Position numbers and translations under genes: made by a program. A stretch of 64,000 bases of DNA, from the NCBI GenBank assembly GCA_035638075.1, contig DASRAU010000021.1, positions 124,001 to 188,000 of the forward strand, written 5' to 3'. The notes under the pieces are model-generated. The model had not been told where the DNA came from. It saw only the letters and a list, made by a program, of their open reading frames with translations, and made no database searches. Shown one piece after another: positions 27,709 to 36,911 of the stretch (its first letter is position 1; the number at the start of each line of letters is the position of its first letter). Source of the DNA: DASRAU01 sp035638075 (lineage in GTDB: Bacteria > Acidobacteriota > Polarisedimenticolia > Gp22-AA2).

Positions 27709-30700
27709 ATGCGTCGCTCCGGCATGCTGCCGTGCCTGCTCGTTTCCTTTGGTCTGACCCTGTCCGGCGCCGCCCTGATGTCGGCCTCGGCGTCGAGCTC
27801 CGGGAGCCCGTCCCAGACGGCGGAGACCCCGAAGAAGGACGCCTCGAAAAAGGAATCGGCCCGGAAGAAAGCCGGCAAGCGGGCGAAGAGCGGCCCGGCC
27901 GCCCCCTCGGGGCTGCCCAAGCCGATCGCCGGGGGAGATGAGCCTGGCGCCGCGGGGACGGTGCACGTCCACGTGAATGCGGAAGGCCAGACGGTGTACG
28001 AGATCGCTCCGGCCCACTTCGACGTGTCGCCGCCCCTGCGCGATCTGGCGGCGAAGGCGATCCCCATGACCGAGGAGGAAGAGGAGACGCCGGCCAACCC
28101 GATGCTGCCGCGCTGGCGCGTGCCGCATTCGGGCCTGCCCGACCCGGTCGTGCAGTCGGAGATCGGCCCGGGGCGCTCGCTGCGTCTTCCGATCCAGCCG
28201 GAAGCGCCGACGGTCGGCTTCGACTTCCTGGGCGTGCCGCAGGCGGGGGCGGTTCCCCCGGACACCAACGGCTCGGTCGGGCTGACGCAGTACGTCATGA
28301 CGGCGAACGCCCGCTACCAGGTCTGGTCGCTCAATCGCACCACCAGGGCGGCCACCTCCGTCCTCGGCCCGGTCGCCATCAACACGCTGTGGGCCCTGTT
28401 CGGCGGTCCCTGCGAAGCGCAGAACTCGGGGGACCCGATCGTCCTGTACGACAAATTCGCGGACCGGTGGCTCATCTCGCAGTTCACCACGGGGATCAGC
28501 GGCGGCTCGTACTTCCAGTGCGTCGCGCTCTCGACCACGGGGGACGCCACCGGCACGTACAACCGCTGGGCGTTCGCGGTGCCGGGCGGCATCTTCGGCG
28601 ACTACCCGCACTTCGGCGTCTGGCCGGACGCCTACTACATGATGGCCCACGGCTTCACCGCCCCCTCGGCGAGCGGCACCTACGTCGGCGGCATCTTCGC
28701 GGCGATGGACCGGCCGCGCATGCTGGCGGGGATCGCCGGCGCGACCTGGCAGGTGATCATGGACCCCAACGAAGGCGGCCATCTGCCGGCCGACCTCGAC
28801 GGCGTCACCCCGCCGCCGACCGGCGCCCCCGGGATCTTCGTGTCGATCCACGGGACGTCGATGACCTTCTACCGGATGAAGGTGGACTTCAACACGCCGG
28901 CCAACACCGTGCGCTCGGTCCAGGGCACCTCGCCGATCGCCCCCGCCACCGGCGCCTGCATCCTCGCGCCGACCCCCGCGACCTGCATCCCGCAGCCGGG
29001 CACGCCGAAGCTGCTCGACTCGCTCGGCGACCGCCTGATGTACCGCGCCGCCTACCGCAACTTCCTCGATCACGAGTCGCTCGTGGTCAGTCACTCGGTC
29101 GACCCGTCGGTCCCAGGGGTGCAATCGGGCGTGCGCTGGTATGACTTCCGCCTGTCGGGAGGTCCGTCGGCGACCTGCGCGTCGTACCCGTGCACCTTCC
29201 AGCAGGGAACCATCGCCGACGTCGCGAACGGGCGCGCGCGCTGGATGCCGTCGATCGCCATGGACGCGGCCGAGAACATCCTCGTCGGCTACAGCACCTC
29301 GGGCAAGACCAACGGCACCGAGAACCACAGCATCCGCTACACGGGCCGCGCCAGGAACGATCCGCCGGGCCAGATGACCGTTCCGGAGGGGACGATCATC
29401 ACCGGCACGTTCAACAACACCAACAACAGCCGGTGGGGCGACTACACCAGCATGAGCGTCGACCCGGCGGACGACTGCACGTTCTTCCACGCCAACGAGT
29501 ACTACATCAGCGCCGCCAACGTCTGGTCCACCCGCGTCACCTCGGTGGCCTTTCCCGCCGGAACCGGCGCAGGCTTCTGCCCGCCGACCGCGTGCGCGTC
29601 GCGTCCCGCGTCGGCGCCGACGATGGGCGCGCCGACCGTGCCCGGGCTCAACCAGGTCCAGGTCAACTGGACGGGCATCGCGCCGCAGCCCGGCTCGTAC
29701 GCCGTCGAGCGGGCGGTCGGAGCCTGCGGCAGCGAAGGGCTGTACCAGCCGCTGACGTCGGTCGCCGGGACCGCCACGAGCTTCACCGACTCGACCGTGC
29801 AGGGCGGTCTGACCTATTCCTACCGCGTCGTGGCGGCGTCGGATGCCGGCGGGCGCTGCCAGGCGGCGGTCGCCTCGACGTGCGTCTCCGCCACGGCGAC
29901 CGGCGCCTGCAACCTCAAGCCGCAGTTCACGGGAGCGGCCTCGGCGTCGAGCGACGGCGCCTCGACGTGCGGCATCGACCTGAACTGGAGCGCCGGCAAT
30001 TCGTCCTGCCCGCTGACGCCGAACCTGCGCTACAACGTCTATCGCGGCACGACGCCCGACTTCGTGCCGGGCGCGGGGAACCGCATCGCCGCCTGCGTCG
30101 ATGGCCCCGCGTCGTACACCGACACGGCCAACGTCGCGAGCGGCGTCACCTATTACTACGTGGTCCGCGCCGAGGACGACAGCACCGGCAACGGCGGCGC
30201 CTGCGGCGGCAACGAGGAACAGAACGGCATCATCGTCAACGGCACGGCGTACGGCCCCGGCCTGCAGTCCTCCCCCGGCACCTGGACCGACAACGGCGGA
30301 GACGGCACGTCGCTCCTGAGGTTGAACATCGCGGGGACCGGAGACACCACCGACCCGGCCTGGCGCTTCGTGAAGACGGCGAACGATGCCGGGGCGAACC
30401 ACACGAGCGGAGGCGCCTTCGCCTACCGCAACGCCGGACCGGCGGCGGGGGACGCCTACTTCCCCAGCGTCTGCGCCGAGATGCAGACGCCGCCGCTCCA
30501 GGTCGGATCGACGACGGTGAACCTGACCTACTGGGAGCGGCACCAGGTCGAGTACCACTGGGACGGCATCGTCGTGGAGTACGCGCTGAACGGCGGGCCG
30601 TGGACCACGGTTCCGGCCCCGAGCAACGTGGCCGCGGGCTGCTCCGCCACGGATTCGGTGACCAACTGGGAGACCCTGAGCTGCACCGGGGTGCCGGCCG

Positions 30701-31350
30701 GGAACGCCTGCAACTACCCGGCGGCGCAGAGAGCCATCAACGGCCCGCTCGCCGGCGGCACCGATTGCAACACCTGGGCGACCAGCACCGCGGTCACCTC
30801 GTACGCGCACCGCTGCCATCCGATCACGAACCTCGAGGCGGGTGGCACGATCCAGTTCCGCTGGCGCTTCACGTCGGACGAGGCGGCCGAGTTCGCCGGC
30901 TTCTATCTCGACGACATCGCCGTCACCAACATCAACCTGCCGAATGCCTGCGTGCCGAACGCGTGCGGCATCGACGGCGCCGCGTGCGACGACGCCAACG
31001 CCTGCACCACCGGGACCACCTGCAGCTCCGGCGTCTGCGGCGGCGGGAGCATCGTGGGCACGGCGCCGATCAACGACAGCGTCGCCTTCGGGGCCGACAG
31101 CACGACGCTCAGCTGGAGCGACTCGCCCGGCAACTACAACGTCTACCGCGGCCTGCGGACGAGTCCGTGGACCTACGACCAGACCTGCCTGCAGTCGCAC
31201 GTCGCGGCGTCGAGCGTCAGCGATGCCGCCACGCCGTCGCCGGGAGGCGTCTTCTTCTACCTGATCACGCGCATCACCGCGTGCGGCGAGTCCACGCCCG
31301 GGAACGATTCCTCCGGGTCGCCGCGACCGAACCCGGCCCCCTGCCCGTAA
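27709..31350 (+). CDS. Large secreted protein with fibronectin III-like segments
   Basis: The 1213-residue protein has a signal peptide (about 1-28) and a Lys/Ser/Ala-rich spacer (35-75). A domain of about 450 residues follows, beginning near PPDTNGSVGLTQYV and looking like a beta-propeller or surface-protein domain. At least two fibronectin III-like units come next (about 650-740 and 745-850). Further on is a region ending DEAAEFAGFYLDDIAVTNI, typical of secreted carbohydrate-binding or peptidase-associated modules. A Cys-rich patch (about 1085-1115) and a final FnIII-like piece end it. It has many Cys pairs, suiting an extracytoplasmic site. No catalytic motif was seen. ATG 27709 is chosen because GGGGAG precedes it by 10 bases; GTG 27691 is in frame upstream. 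Confidence 0.8.
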   Translation: MRRSGMLPCLLVSFGLTLSGAALMSASASSSGSPSQTAETPKKDASKKESARKKAGKRAKSGPAAPSGLPKPIAGGDEPGAAGTVHVHVNAEGQTVYEIAPAHFDVSPPLRDLAAKAIPMTEEEEETPANPMLPRWRVPHSGLPDPVVQSEIGPGRSLRLPIQPEAPTVGFDFLGVPQAGAVPPDTNGSVGLTQYVMTANARYQVWSLNRTTRAATSVLGPVAINTLWALFGGPCEAQNSGDPIVLYDKFADRWLISQFTTGISGGSYFQCVALSTTGDATGTYNRWAFAVPGGIFGDYPHFGVWPDAYYMMAHGFTAPSASGTYVGGIFAAMDRPRMLAGIAGATWQVIMDPNEGGHLPADLDGVTPPPTGAPGIFVSIHGTSMTFYRMKVDFNTPANTVRSVQGTSPIAPATGACILAPTPATCIPQPGTPKLLDSLGDRLMYRAAYRNFLDHESLVVSHSVDPSVPGVQSGVRWYDFRLSGGPSATCASYPCTFQQGTIADVANGRARWMPSIAMDAAENILVGYSTSGKTNGTENHSIRYTGRARNDPPGQMTVPEGTIITGTFNNTNNSRWGDYTSMSVDPADDCTFFHANEYYISAANVWSTRVTSVAFPAGTGAGFCPPTACASRPASAPTMGAPTVPGLNQVQVNWTGIAPQPGSYAVERAVGACGSEGLYQPLTSVAGTATSFTDSTVQGGLTYSYRVVAASDAGGRCQAAVASTCVSATATGACNLKPQFTGAASASSDGASTCGIDLNWSAGNSSCPLTPNLRYNVYRGTTPDFVPGAGNRIAACVDGPASYTDTANVASGVTYYYVVRAEDDSTGNGGACGGNEEQNGIIVNGTAYGPGLQSSPGTWTDNGGDGTSLLRLNIAGTGDTTDPAWRFVKTANDAGANHTSGGAFAYRNAGPAAGDAYFPSVCAEMQTPPLQVGSTTVNLTYWERHQVEYHWDGIVVEYALNGGPWTTVPAPSNVAAGCSATDSVTNWETLSCTGVPAGNACNYPAAQRAINGPLAGGTDCNTWATSTAVTSYAHRCHPITNLEAGGTIQFRWRFTSDEAAEFAGFYLDDIAVTNINLPNACVPNACGIDGAACDDANACTTGTTCSSGVCGGGSIVGTAPINDSVAFGADSTTLSWSDSPGNYNVYRGLRTSPWTYDQTCLQSHVAASSVSDAATPSPGGVFFYLITRITACGESTPGNDSSGSPRPNPAPCP

Positions 31351-31374
31351 CGCGGGCGGGGGCCGGGAGGACGT

Positions 31375-31605
31375 CTAGACGGTCGCGCCGCGCCGGTTCG
31401 TCAGGAGCAGCGCGCCGCCGGCCACCAGCGCCCCGACGCTCAGCCAGAGCGGGATGTTGATGGTCTCGCGGTCCTTCACGGCGACTTCGAGCGAGCCGAC
31501 CCTGAAGCCGTGGGTGTCCTTCGTGTAGGTGAAGCTGCCGTAAGCGAGGCCGAGAATCCCGGCCACGATCAGCACGATGGCGACGAGACGGAGGTCGAAT
31601 TTCAT
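31375..31605 (-). CDS. Small two-helix membrane protein
   Basis: The 76-residue protein has a helix at about 7-25, a short extracytoplasmic stretch with the KDRETINIPL pattern and a second helix (about 53-70), then a basic end. It resembles small uncharacterised inner-membrane proteins of the DUF3185-like sort, but I cannot fix the family. It starts 7 bases after the OmpA-lipoprotein stop, so the two form an operon. Confidence 0.7.
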   Translation of the reverse strand: MKFDLRLVAIVLIVAGILGLAYGSFTYTKDTHGFRVGSLEVAVKDRETINIPLWLSVGALVAGGALLLTNRRGATV

Positions 31606-31612
31606 GGCCGCC

Positions 31613-32299
31613 TCACTTCGCCTTCGCTTTGAGCAGCAGGTCGACGCGGCGGTTCTTCGCCCGGCCGTCGGTGCTGGCGTTGTCCGCGATGGGCTGGCCC
31701 TCGCCGTAACCCTGCGGCGCCATGCGGGCGGGGTCGATGCCCTTGCCGGTGAGATAGGCGACGACCGACTGGGCGCGCCGCTCCGACAGCGCCTGGTTGT
31801 GCTCCTCGGTGCCGGTGGAGTCGGTGTGCCCCTGCACGATGATGGCGGTCTTCTTGTACTCCTGAAAGACCTGCGCCGCGTCGTCGAGCGAGCCCTGCGC
31901 CTGCGGCTTGACGATGGCCGAGTCCACGTCGAACAGCACGTCCGACTGGAAGTGGACGAGCAGCGTGTCGTCGCTCACCCGCTCCACCGTCGTGCCGGGG
32001 ATGTGCCCGAGCTTGTCCTCCTGGTGATCCATGTAGGCGCCGACGCCGGCGCCGATGCCGGCGCCGATCGCCGCGCCCTCGAGAATGTGGTCCGCCTTGC
32101 GCGAGCCGGTGATGGCGGCGATCGCCGCGCCGGCGGCGGCGCCGATGCCGGCTCCCTTGGCCGTCTTGTCCTTCTTGGTCACTTTCGTTTCATCGGGCGG
32201 CGGGGCGCTCGCCGTCTTGGTCGAGGCGCAGCCCGCCTGCACGATCGTGAGAAGCGCGATGAGGCCGGCCGCCGCGCGGCCGATGCGGGTCGTGGTCAT
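31613..32299 (-). CDS. OmpA-family lipoprotein with glycine-zipper domain
   Basis: The 228-residue product has a lipoprotein signal (lipobox QAGC near residue 23) and a glycine-zipper segment rich in GAxIGAxAGA (about 48-90). A C-terminal OmpA domain binds peptidoglycan, with VQGHTDSTG, LSERRAQSV and NRRVDLLL. The layout is that of YiaD-like proteins that tether the outer membrane. GGAGG lies 5 bases before ATG 32299. The next gene follows after 7 bases. Confidence 0.92.
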   Translation of the reverse strand: MTTTRIGRAAAGLIALLTIVQAGCASTKTASAPPPDETKVTKKDKTAKGAGIGAAAGAAIAAITGSRKADHILEGAAIGAGIGAGVGAYMDHQEDKLGHIPGTTVERVSDDTLLVHFQSDVLFDVDSAIVKPQAQGSLDDAAQVFQEYKKTAIIVQGHTDSTGTEEHNQALSERRAQSVVAYLTGKGIDPARMAPQGYGEGQPIADNASTDGRAKNRRVDLLLKAKAK

Positions 32300-32481
32300 C
32301 GTTTCCTCCACAGTTGTGTGGTTTCCGGTACGCCCCGCCCTTCATGCAAGCGAAGGGCCGTGAGGTGGACACCCGAGCCACCGGGCGCCCGGCTTCGCGA
32401 TTATCCGACGGGACGCTCAGGGAGATCCCGGAACCGGGCGCGGTGTTCGAGGGTGGCGGCGGAACCGGACGGAGTGTACGC

Positions 32482-32634
32482 CTACCCTCGGCGCTTGAAG
32501 AACTGCACCTGGCGCTCGCGCTTGACGGCCCCGGCCCGGGTGCGGAAGGTGCCGAGGTTGCGGCGTTTCCCGGTGCGCGGGTCCTTCTTGCGGGAAGAGA
32601 GGCGATACCCTCCGGAGCGCAGCTTCCGGATCAT
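32482..32634 (-). CDS. Small basic protein (50 aa) coupled to ligD
   Basis: The 50-residue protein runs MIRKLRSGGYRLSSRKKDPR and ends QVQFFKRRG. It is strongly basic and has the look of a widespread small protein family found near DNA-repair or stress genes, with no assigned function. Its ATG overlaps the ligD stop as ATGA (32631-32634), so it is made together with the end-joining ligase. It is too short for routine gene callers. Confidence 0.82.
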   Translation of the reverse strand: MIRKLRSGGYRLSSRKKDPRTGKRRNLGTFRTRAGAVKRERQVQFFKRRG

Positions 32635-35222
32635 CGGGCCCTCCTGGGCGCGCCGGTGAGGCCGACGGCGCTCTTCATCTCCGCGGTGATGGTCTGGCGG
32701 CACGCGGCGAAGCCGGGCCACGGATCCGGCAGGTCCAGCCGCCCGGCGGCGTTCTTCACGGTCCAGGCGTCCGGCCGCAGCGACAGGTCCAGCTCCTCCC
32801 AGGCGAGCGGCATCGACACGGGCGCGCCCGGACGGGCGCGCGTCGACCACGCCGCGACCGCGGTCGCGCCGCGTCCGTTGCGCAGGTAGTCGATGAAGAT
32901 GCGTCCGCGCCTCTGGGCCTTGAGGAGATTGACGGTGTATTTCGCCGGCTCGCGGGTGGCGATGTCCGCCGACAGGGCGCGGCTGAACGCCTTCACCTCG
33001 TCCCAGTCCTGGCGCCGGCCGAGCGGGACGCAGACGTGCATGCCCTTCCCGCCGGTGGTCTTCAGCCACGAGCGCAGCCCCAGCTCGTCGAGGCGCGCGC
33101 GCAGCGCCAGGCAGCCTTCGACGACCCGCTTCCACGGAAGCCCGACGTCGGGATCGACATCGAAGATCATCAGGTCCGGGTGCTCGACGCGCGCGGCCCG
33201 CGAGCCCCAGACGTGCAGCTCGAGCACGCCGAGCTGCACGAGCGCCAGCAGGCCTTCGGCGGACGCGGCGTAGAAGTACGCACCGCGCGTCTTCTCGGTC
33301 TGCGGATCGTCGAGCGAGATCGGGCGCAGGCCGCGCGGCAGCGGCGGCTCGAGGTGCTTCCCCCAGAAGCAGAATTTCCCCAGGCCGTCCGGACAGCGGT
33401 ACACGGTGAGCGGACGGTCCTTGATGTACGGCACGATGCGCTCCCGCACCGCCAGGTAGTACTCGACCAGCCCGCGTTTCGTGATGCCGTCCTGCGGATA
33501 GAGCACTTTGTCCGGATTGGTCAGCGTCAGTCCCGGCGGCAGGCCAGCCGGCGCGACCGCGCGGGTCGCCGGCACGCGCCGCACCGCCTGTCCGCGCGGC
33601 GTCGCGGCCCGGGTGGGACGCAGCTCGGTGCCGGCCGCCTCGCCTGCGGTCTCTGCCGGCGTCTTGTCGGCGCGCAGTCCGCGGAACGTCGGATGCCGCA
33701 GGATGCCGTCGCGCGTCTTCTCGGTGAAGGCGACATCGGCGACGAGCGACGGCCGCACCCAGTGGACTCCGCGCGCCGCGGCGCCGCGGGGAACCGGATC
33801 GATGGCAGGCTTCGCGACCGCCAGGCTCTTCAGTCGCGGCGCCAGGTCGCGCAGCAGGCGATCGTTGAAGCCGGTGCCGACGCGGCCGACGTGGACGATG
33901 TGGCCGTTCTCCGCCTGGCCGAGGACGAGCGAGCCGAAGCCGTGGCGGCTGCCGCGCGGATCGGTGTAGCCGACGATGGCGAACTCGCGCGTCTGCAGGC
34001 ACTTGATCTTCACCCAGTCGGCGCCGCGCCCGCCCCGGTAGGGGCTGCGGGCGCGCTTGGCGAGGGTGCCTTCGAGTCCCGATCGGCAGGCCCGGGCGAA
34101 GAACGCCGGGCCGCGCCCTTCGACATGATCGGAGTAGCGGATCGGTCCGCCGTTCCCCGCGTCGCGCAGCAGCGACTGCAGGGCGCGCTTGCGCAGGAGG
34201 AGCGGGACGGCGCGCAGGTCGGAGCCTTCGAGAAAGGGGACATCGAAGACGAAGTACACCAGGTCCCTGGCGCGCCGCTCGTCCCCGAGGGCGTTCTGCA
34301 ATTCGCCGAAGCTGCTGACCCCATTCTTCCCGAGCACGACGACTTCGCCGTCGAGCCAGGCGGAGCGCACCGGCAGCCGCGTGGCGGCCGCGGCGATGGG
34401 CGCGAACGCCGCGGTCCAGTCGTTGCCGCGGCGCGTGAAGAGCCGCGCCTTTCCCGCGTCGATGCGGCAGAGGGCGCGGTAGCCGTCGAACTTGATCTCG
34501 TGCAGCCAGTCGGAGCCCGCGGGCGCCTCGTCGACCAGGGTGGCCAGCTCCGGCTCGAGCCGTGCCGGCAGCGACGCCTTCCGGGCCCCCGGGAGATCGG
34601 CGGCCGGTGGGGCGGCGGACGCCGACCCGCGCCGCCCGGAACGACGATGGAACGACGGCCCGATCTCCTCGACGGTGCGATCGCTCACGACGCTTCTCGG
34701 CAGCTCGTCGACGATGTCGACCGGCGCGCCGGGGCGGGCCGCCTCGTCATCGTGCTTGATCAGCAGCCACTGCTCCTTGTTCCCCTGGCGCTGCTTCGTC
34801 CGGACGAGCACCCACGAGCCCTGCAGCTTCTCGCCGTCCAGCCGGAACTTGAGCGATCCACGGAGGTAGGCGGCGCGCGCATCACCCTCGGGGGTCCAGG
34901 TGCCGCGGTCCCAGATGATCACCGGCCCGCCGCCGTACTCGCCCTTCGGAATCACCCCTTCGAAGCGGTTGTATTCGATCGGGTGATCCTCGACGTGCAC
35001 CGCGAGGCGGCGCACCTTGGGGTCGAGGCTCGGCCCTTTCGGGATGGCCCACGATTTCATGACACCGTCGAGCTCGAGACGGAAATCGAAGTGCAGGCGG
35101 GTCGCATCGTGCTTCTGGATGACGTAGGCGAGTCCGCCGCGCCGCCGGCGCGGGCGCGGCCGGCCGCGCGGCTCGGGCGTGCGTGCGAAGCGGCGCTTGC
35201 GTCGGTAGGTGCGGAGCGCCAC
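32631..35222 (-). CDS. ligD: Non-homologous end-joining ligase LigD (three domains)
   Basis: The 863-residue protein has the order phosphoesterase, ligase, polymerase. The 3'-phosphoesterase part (about 30-165) has KHDATRLHFDFRLE and HVEDHPIEY. The ATP-dependent ligase (about 220-510) has nucleophile Lys244 in EIKFDGYRAL. The primase-polymerase part (about 565-855) has the metal-binding pair in IFDVDPD and the TTGGKGMHV motif. LigD fills, trims and seals DNA double-strand breaks held by Ku. The start is GTG 35222, 6 bases after the ku stop. The stop overlaps the next small gene. The polymerase being C-terminal matches the Pseudomonas order rather than the Mycobacterium one. Confidence 0.95.
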   Translation of the reverse strand: MALRTYRRKRRFARTPEPRGRPRPRRRRGGLAYVIQKHDATRLHFDFRLELDGVMKSWAIPKGPSLDPKVRRLAVHVEDHPIEYNRFEGVIPKGEYGGGPVIIWDRGTWTPEGDARAAYLRGSLKFRLDGEKLQGSWVLVRTKQRQGNKEQWLLIKHDDEAARPGAPVDIVDELPRSVVSDRTVEEIGPSFHRRSGRRGSASAAPPAADLPGARKASLPARLEPELATLVDEAPAGSDWLHEIKFDGYRALCRIDAGKARLFTRRGNDWTAAFAPIAAAATRLPVRSAWLDGEVVVLGKNGVSSFGELQNALGDERRARDLVYFVFDVPFLEGSDLRAVPLLLRKRALQSLLRDAGNGGPIRYSDHVEGRGPAFFARACRSGLEGTLAKRARSPYRGGRGADWVKIKCLQTREFAIVGYTDPRGSRHGFGSLVLGQAENGHIVHVGRVGTGFNDRLLRDLAPRLKSLAVAKPAIDPVPRGAAARGVHWVRPSLVADVAFTEKTRDGILRHPTFRGLRADKTPAETAGEAAGTELRPTRAATPRGQAVRRVPATRAVAPAGLPPGLTLTNPDKVLYPQDGITKRGLVEYYLAVRERIVPYIKDRPLTVYRCPDGLGKFCFWGKHLEPPLPRGLRPISLDDPQTEKTRGAYFYAASAEGLLALVQLGVLELHVWGSRAARVEHPDLMIFDVDPDVGLPWKRVVEGCLALRARLDELGLRSWLKTTGGKGMHVCVPLGRRQDWDEVKAFSRALSADIATREPAKYTVNLLKAQRRGRIFIDYLRNGRGATAVAAWSTRARPGAPVSMPLAWEELDLSLRPDAWTVKNAAGRLDLPDPWPGFAACRQTITAEMKSAVGLTGAPRRAR

Positions 35223-35228
35223 GGCGCC

Positions 35229-36131
35229 TCAGTGCGCGTGGCGCCGTCGCGACGCCGCCGCGTGATGCCCGGAGCCTCGGGCCGGAGCATGGGCCCGCGT
35301 CGTGCGGTGTTGGTGCCCGCCGCGGCCCGGAGCGCGGCCCCGGCCGCCCGCCTCGAGGCTCCTCTTGAGGAGCGGCATCAGGTCCACGACCCTGCCGCCG
35401 CGCTTCGGCGCCGGGGGCTCGTTCTCGTCGATCTCGCTGGTCTTTCCGGAGGCGATCCGCTTCTTGATCAGGGCCATCAGGTCGTCGGTGAAAGTGTCCT
35501 TGTAACGGCGCGGATCCCAGTCCACCTCCATGCCCTTCACCAGCTGCGTCGCCATGTCGGCTTCCTGTTTCGTGACCCGCGCCTTGCGATCGTCCGGGAC
35601 CTCGAGCCCTTTCGTCGTGCGCAGCTCGTGGTCCCAGCGCAGCAGTTCGAGGACGAGCACGCCGTCCCGCTCGAGGAGCGCCGCCAGGTGCTGCTTCGAG
35701 CGGATGACGACGGTCGCCAGGCCCACCCGGCCGGTCCGCCGCAGCGTCTCGCGCAGCAGCGCGTAGGCCTTGGCGCCCCCCGGCCCCGGCTCCACGTAGT
35801 ACGGGCGTTCGAAGTACAGCGGCGAGATCCTGTCCGCCTCGACGAACCCGACGATGTCGATCGTCCGGGTCGCCTCGACGTTGGCGCGCTTGATGTCCTG
35901 GTCGGTGACGACGACGAAGCGGCCGCGCTCGTACTCGTAGCCGCGGACGATCTGCTCCCACGGCACTTCCTCGTCGGTCTTCTTGTTGACGCGCTTGATG
36001 CCGACGGGGTTGAGGTCGCGGCGGTCGAGCTGGTGGAACGACAGCTCGTCCGGGCTCTCGGCGCTGACCAGCGCGACGGGGATGCTGACCAGGCCGAAAC
36101 TGATGCTTCCTGTCCAGAAGGCGCGTGGCAT
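35229..36131 (-). CDS. ku: Ku DNA end-binding protein
   Basis: The 300-residue protein starts MPRAFWTGSISFGLVSIPV, the standard bacterial Ku opening, and covers the Ku core to about residue 255. A C-terminal tail rich in His, Arg and Ala follows (RGGHQHRTTRAHAPARGSGH), which probably binds DNA or recruits LigD. Ku rings slide onto broken ends and call in LigD encoded 6 bases downstream. I start at ATG 36131; the frame is open far upstream but the added residues have no homology. It is divergent from the Arg-rich protein at 36303. Confidence 0.95.
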   Translation of the reverse strand: MPRAFWTGSISFGLVSIPVALVSAESPDELSFHQLDRRDLNPVGIKRVNKKTDEEVPWEQIVRGYEYERGRFVVVTDQDIKRANVEATRTIDIVGFVEADRISPLYFERPYYVEPGPGGAKAYALLRETLRRTGRVGLATVVIRSKQHLAALLERDGVLVLELLRWDHELRTTKGLEVPDDRKARVTKQEADMATQLVKGMEVDWDPRRYKDTFTDDLMALIKKRIASGKTSEIDENEPPAPKRGGRVVDLMPLLKRSLEAGGRGRAPGRGGHQHRTTRAHAPARGSGHHAAASRRRHAH

Positions 36132-36302
36132 GTGTGGCCTCGATGATCGCGTTTCGAGAATACGCCGCGCGTGGTGGAGCGGCAATGCCGCGCGCGCGCT
36201 TCGCGGCGAGGTCGCGTTCGATCGACGGCTCCGTGGCAGGGGATTTGCGATCCTCCGTGCAGGATGCAATCGAAAAGCATCCGTATTCCAAGGAGGAACG
36301 CT

Positions 36303-36827
36303 ATGAGGAATCGTATGAGTCGCAGTTCCACCGGACGTGTCTCGGCAGGTGGCCGTCGCTCCGCGGGCCGCCGTCGTGGCGGCAACCGCCGCACCGGTGG
36401 GCGTGGCCGCAGCATGGGCGCCCGGCGTGCCGGCAGCCGTCGCATGGGCACGCGGTCCCGCAGCCGCCGCAACCAGCCCCGCGGCGCCAACGGACGGTTC
36501 ACCAGCCGCGGCCGCGGCGGCCGTCGCAGCGGTCGCCGCTCCTCGAGCCGGTCGGCCGGGCGTTCGTCCAGCCGTCCCCGCGGCCGTTCCGGAAGGCGCT
36601 CCCGGGGCGGCCGGCGCTACGGGCCGGGCGCCAGCCGCATGGTGGAAAGCGCGATGCGGCGCCGTAAGCGCGGCACTCTGAAGAGCGGCCGCGGAGGCCG
36701 CGGAGGCCGCGTGACCAATCCGAGGCAGGCCATCGCGATCGGATTGTCCGAGGCGCGCGACAAGGGGGACAAGGTTCCACCGCCCCCGCGCGGCAGCGGC
36801 TCCCACGAGAGCAGCGCCTCGAGCTAG
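36303..36827 (+). CDS. Arg/Gly/Ser-rich basic protein with C-terminal DUF6496-like motif
   Basis: The 174-residue product has about 110 residues of Arg, Gly and Ser repeats (SRSRRNQPRG and similar), giving a very high positive charge. A short conserved-looking end follows: MVESAMRRRKRGTLKSGRGG then VTNPRQAIAIGLSEARDKG. The end matches the small DUF6496-type module found in basic, probably DNA-binding proteins. It may coat or compact DNA like a histone-tail protein. AGGAGG lies 7 bases before ATG 36303. It is divergent from ku, so the two share a 171-base promoter region and could be co-regulated. Confidence 0.8.
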   Translation: MRNRMSRSSTGRVSAGGRRSAGRRRGGNRRTGGRGRSMGARRAGSRRMGTRSRSRRNQPRGANGRFTSRGRGGRRSGRRSSSRSAGRSSSRPRGRSGRRSRGGRRYGPGASRMVESAMRRRKRGTLKSGRGGRGGRVTNPRQAIAIGLSEARDKGDKVPPPPRGSGSHESSASS

Positions 36828-36911
36828 TTCGACCGGCAGGACCGGGGCGGGGCCCTGCGGGGCCCCGCCGGTCCCGTGTCCGACACCGACAGGCAGGAAG
36901 GAGAGACTCCG

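Noticed and set aside
32482..32634. Toxin-antitoxin component (also considered for the 44-residue peptide at 47401)
   Set aside because: No partner gene lies beside either, and the sequences match no toxin or antitoxin motif I know.
34220..36131. Ku/LigD as part of a phage-defence island
   Set aside because: No restriction, CBASS, retron or nuclease gene is near; the operon matches ordinary bacterial end joining.
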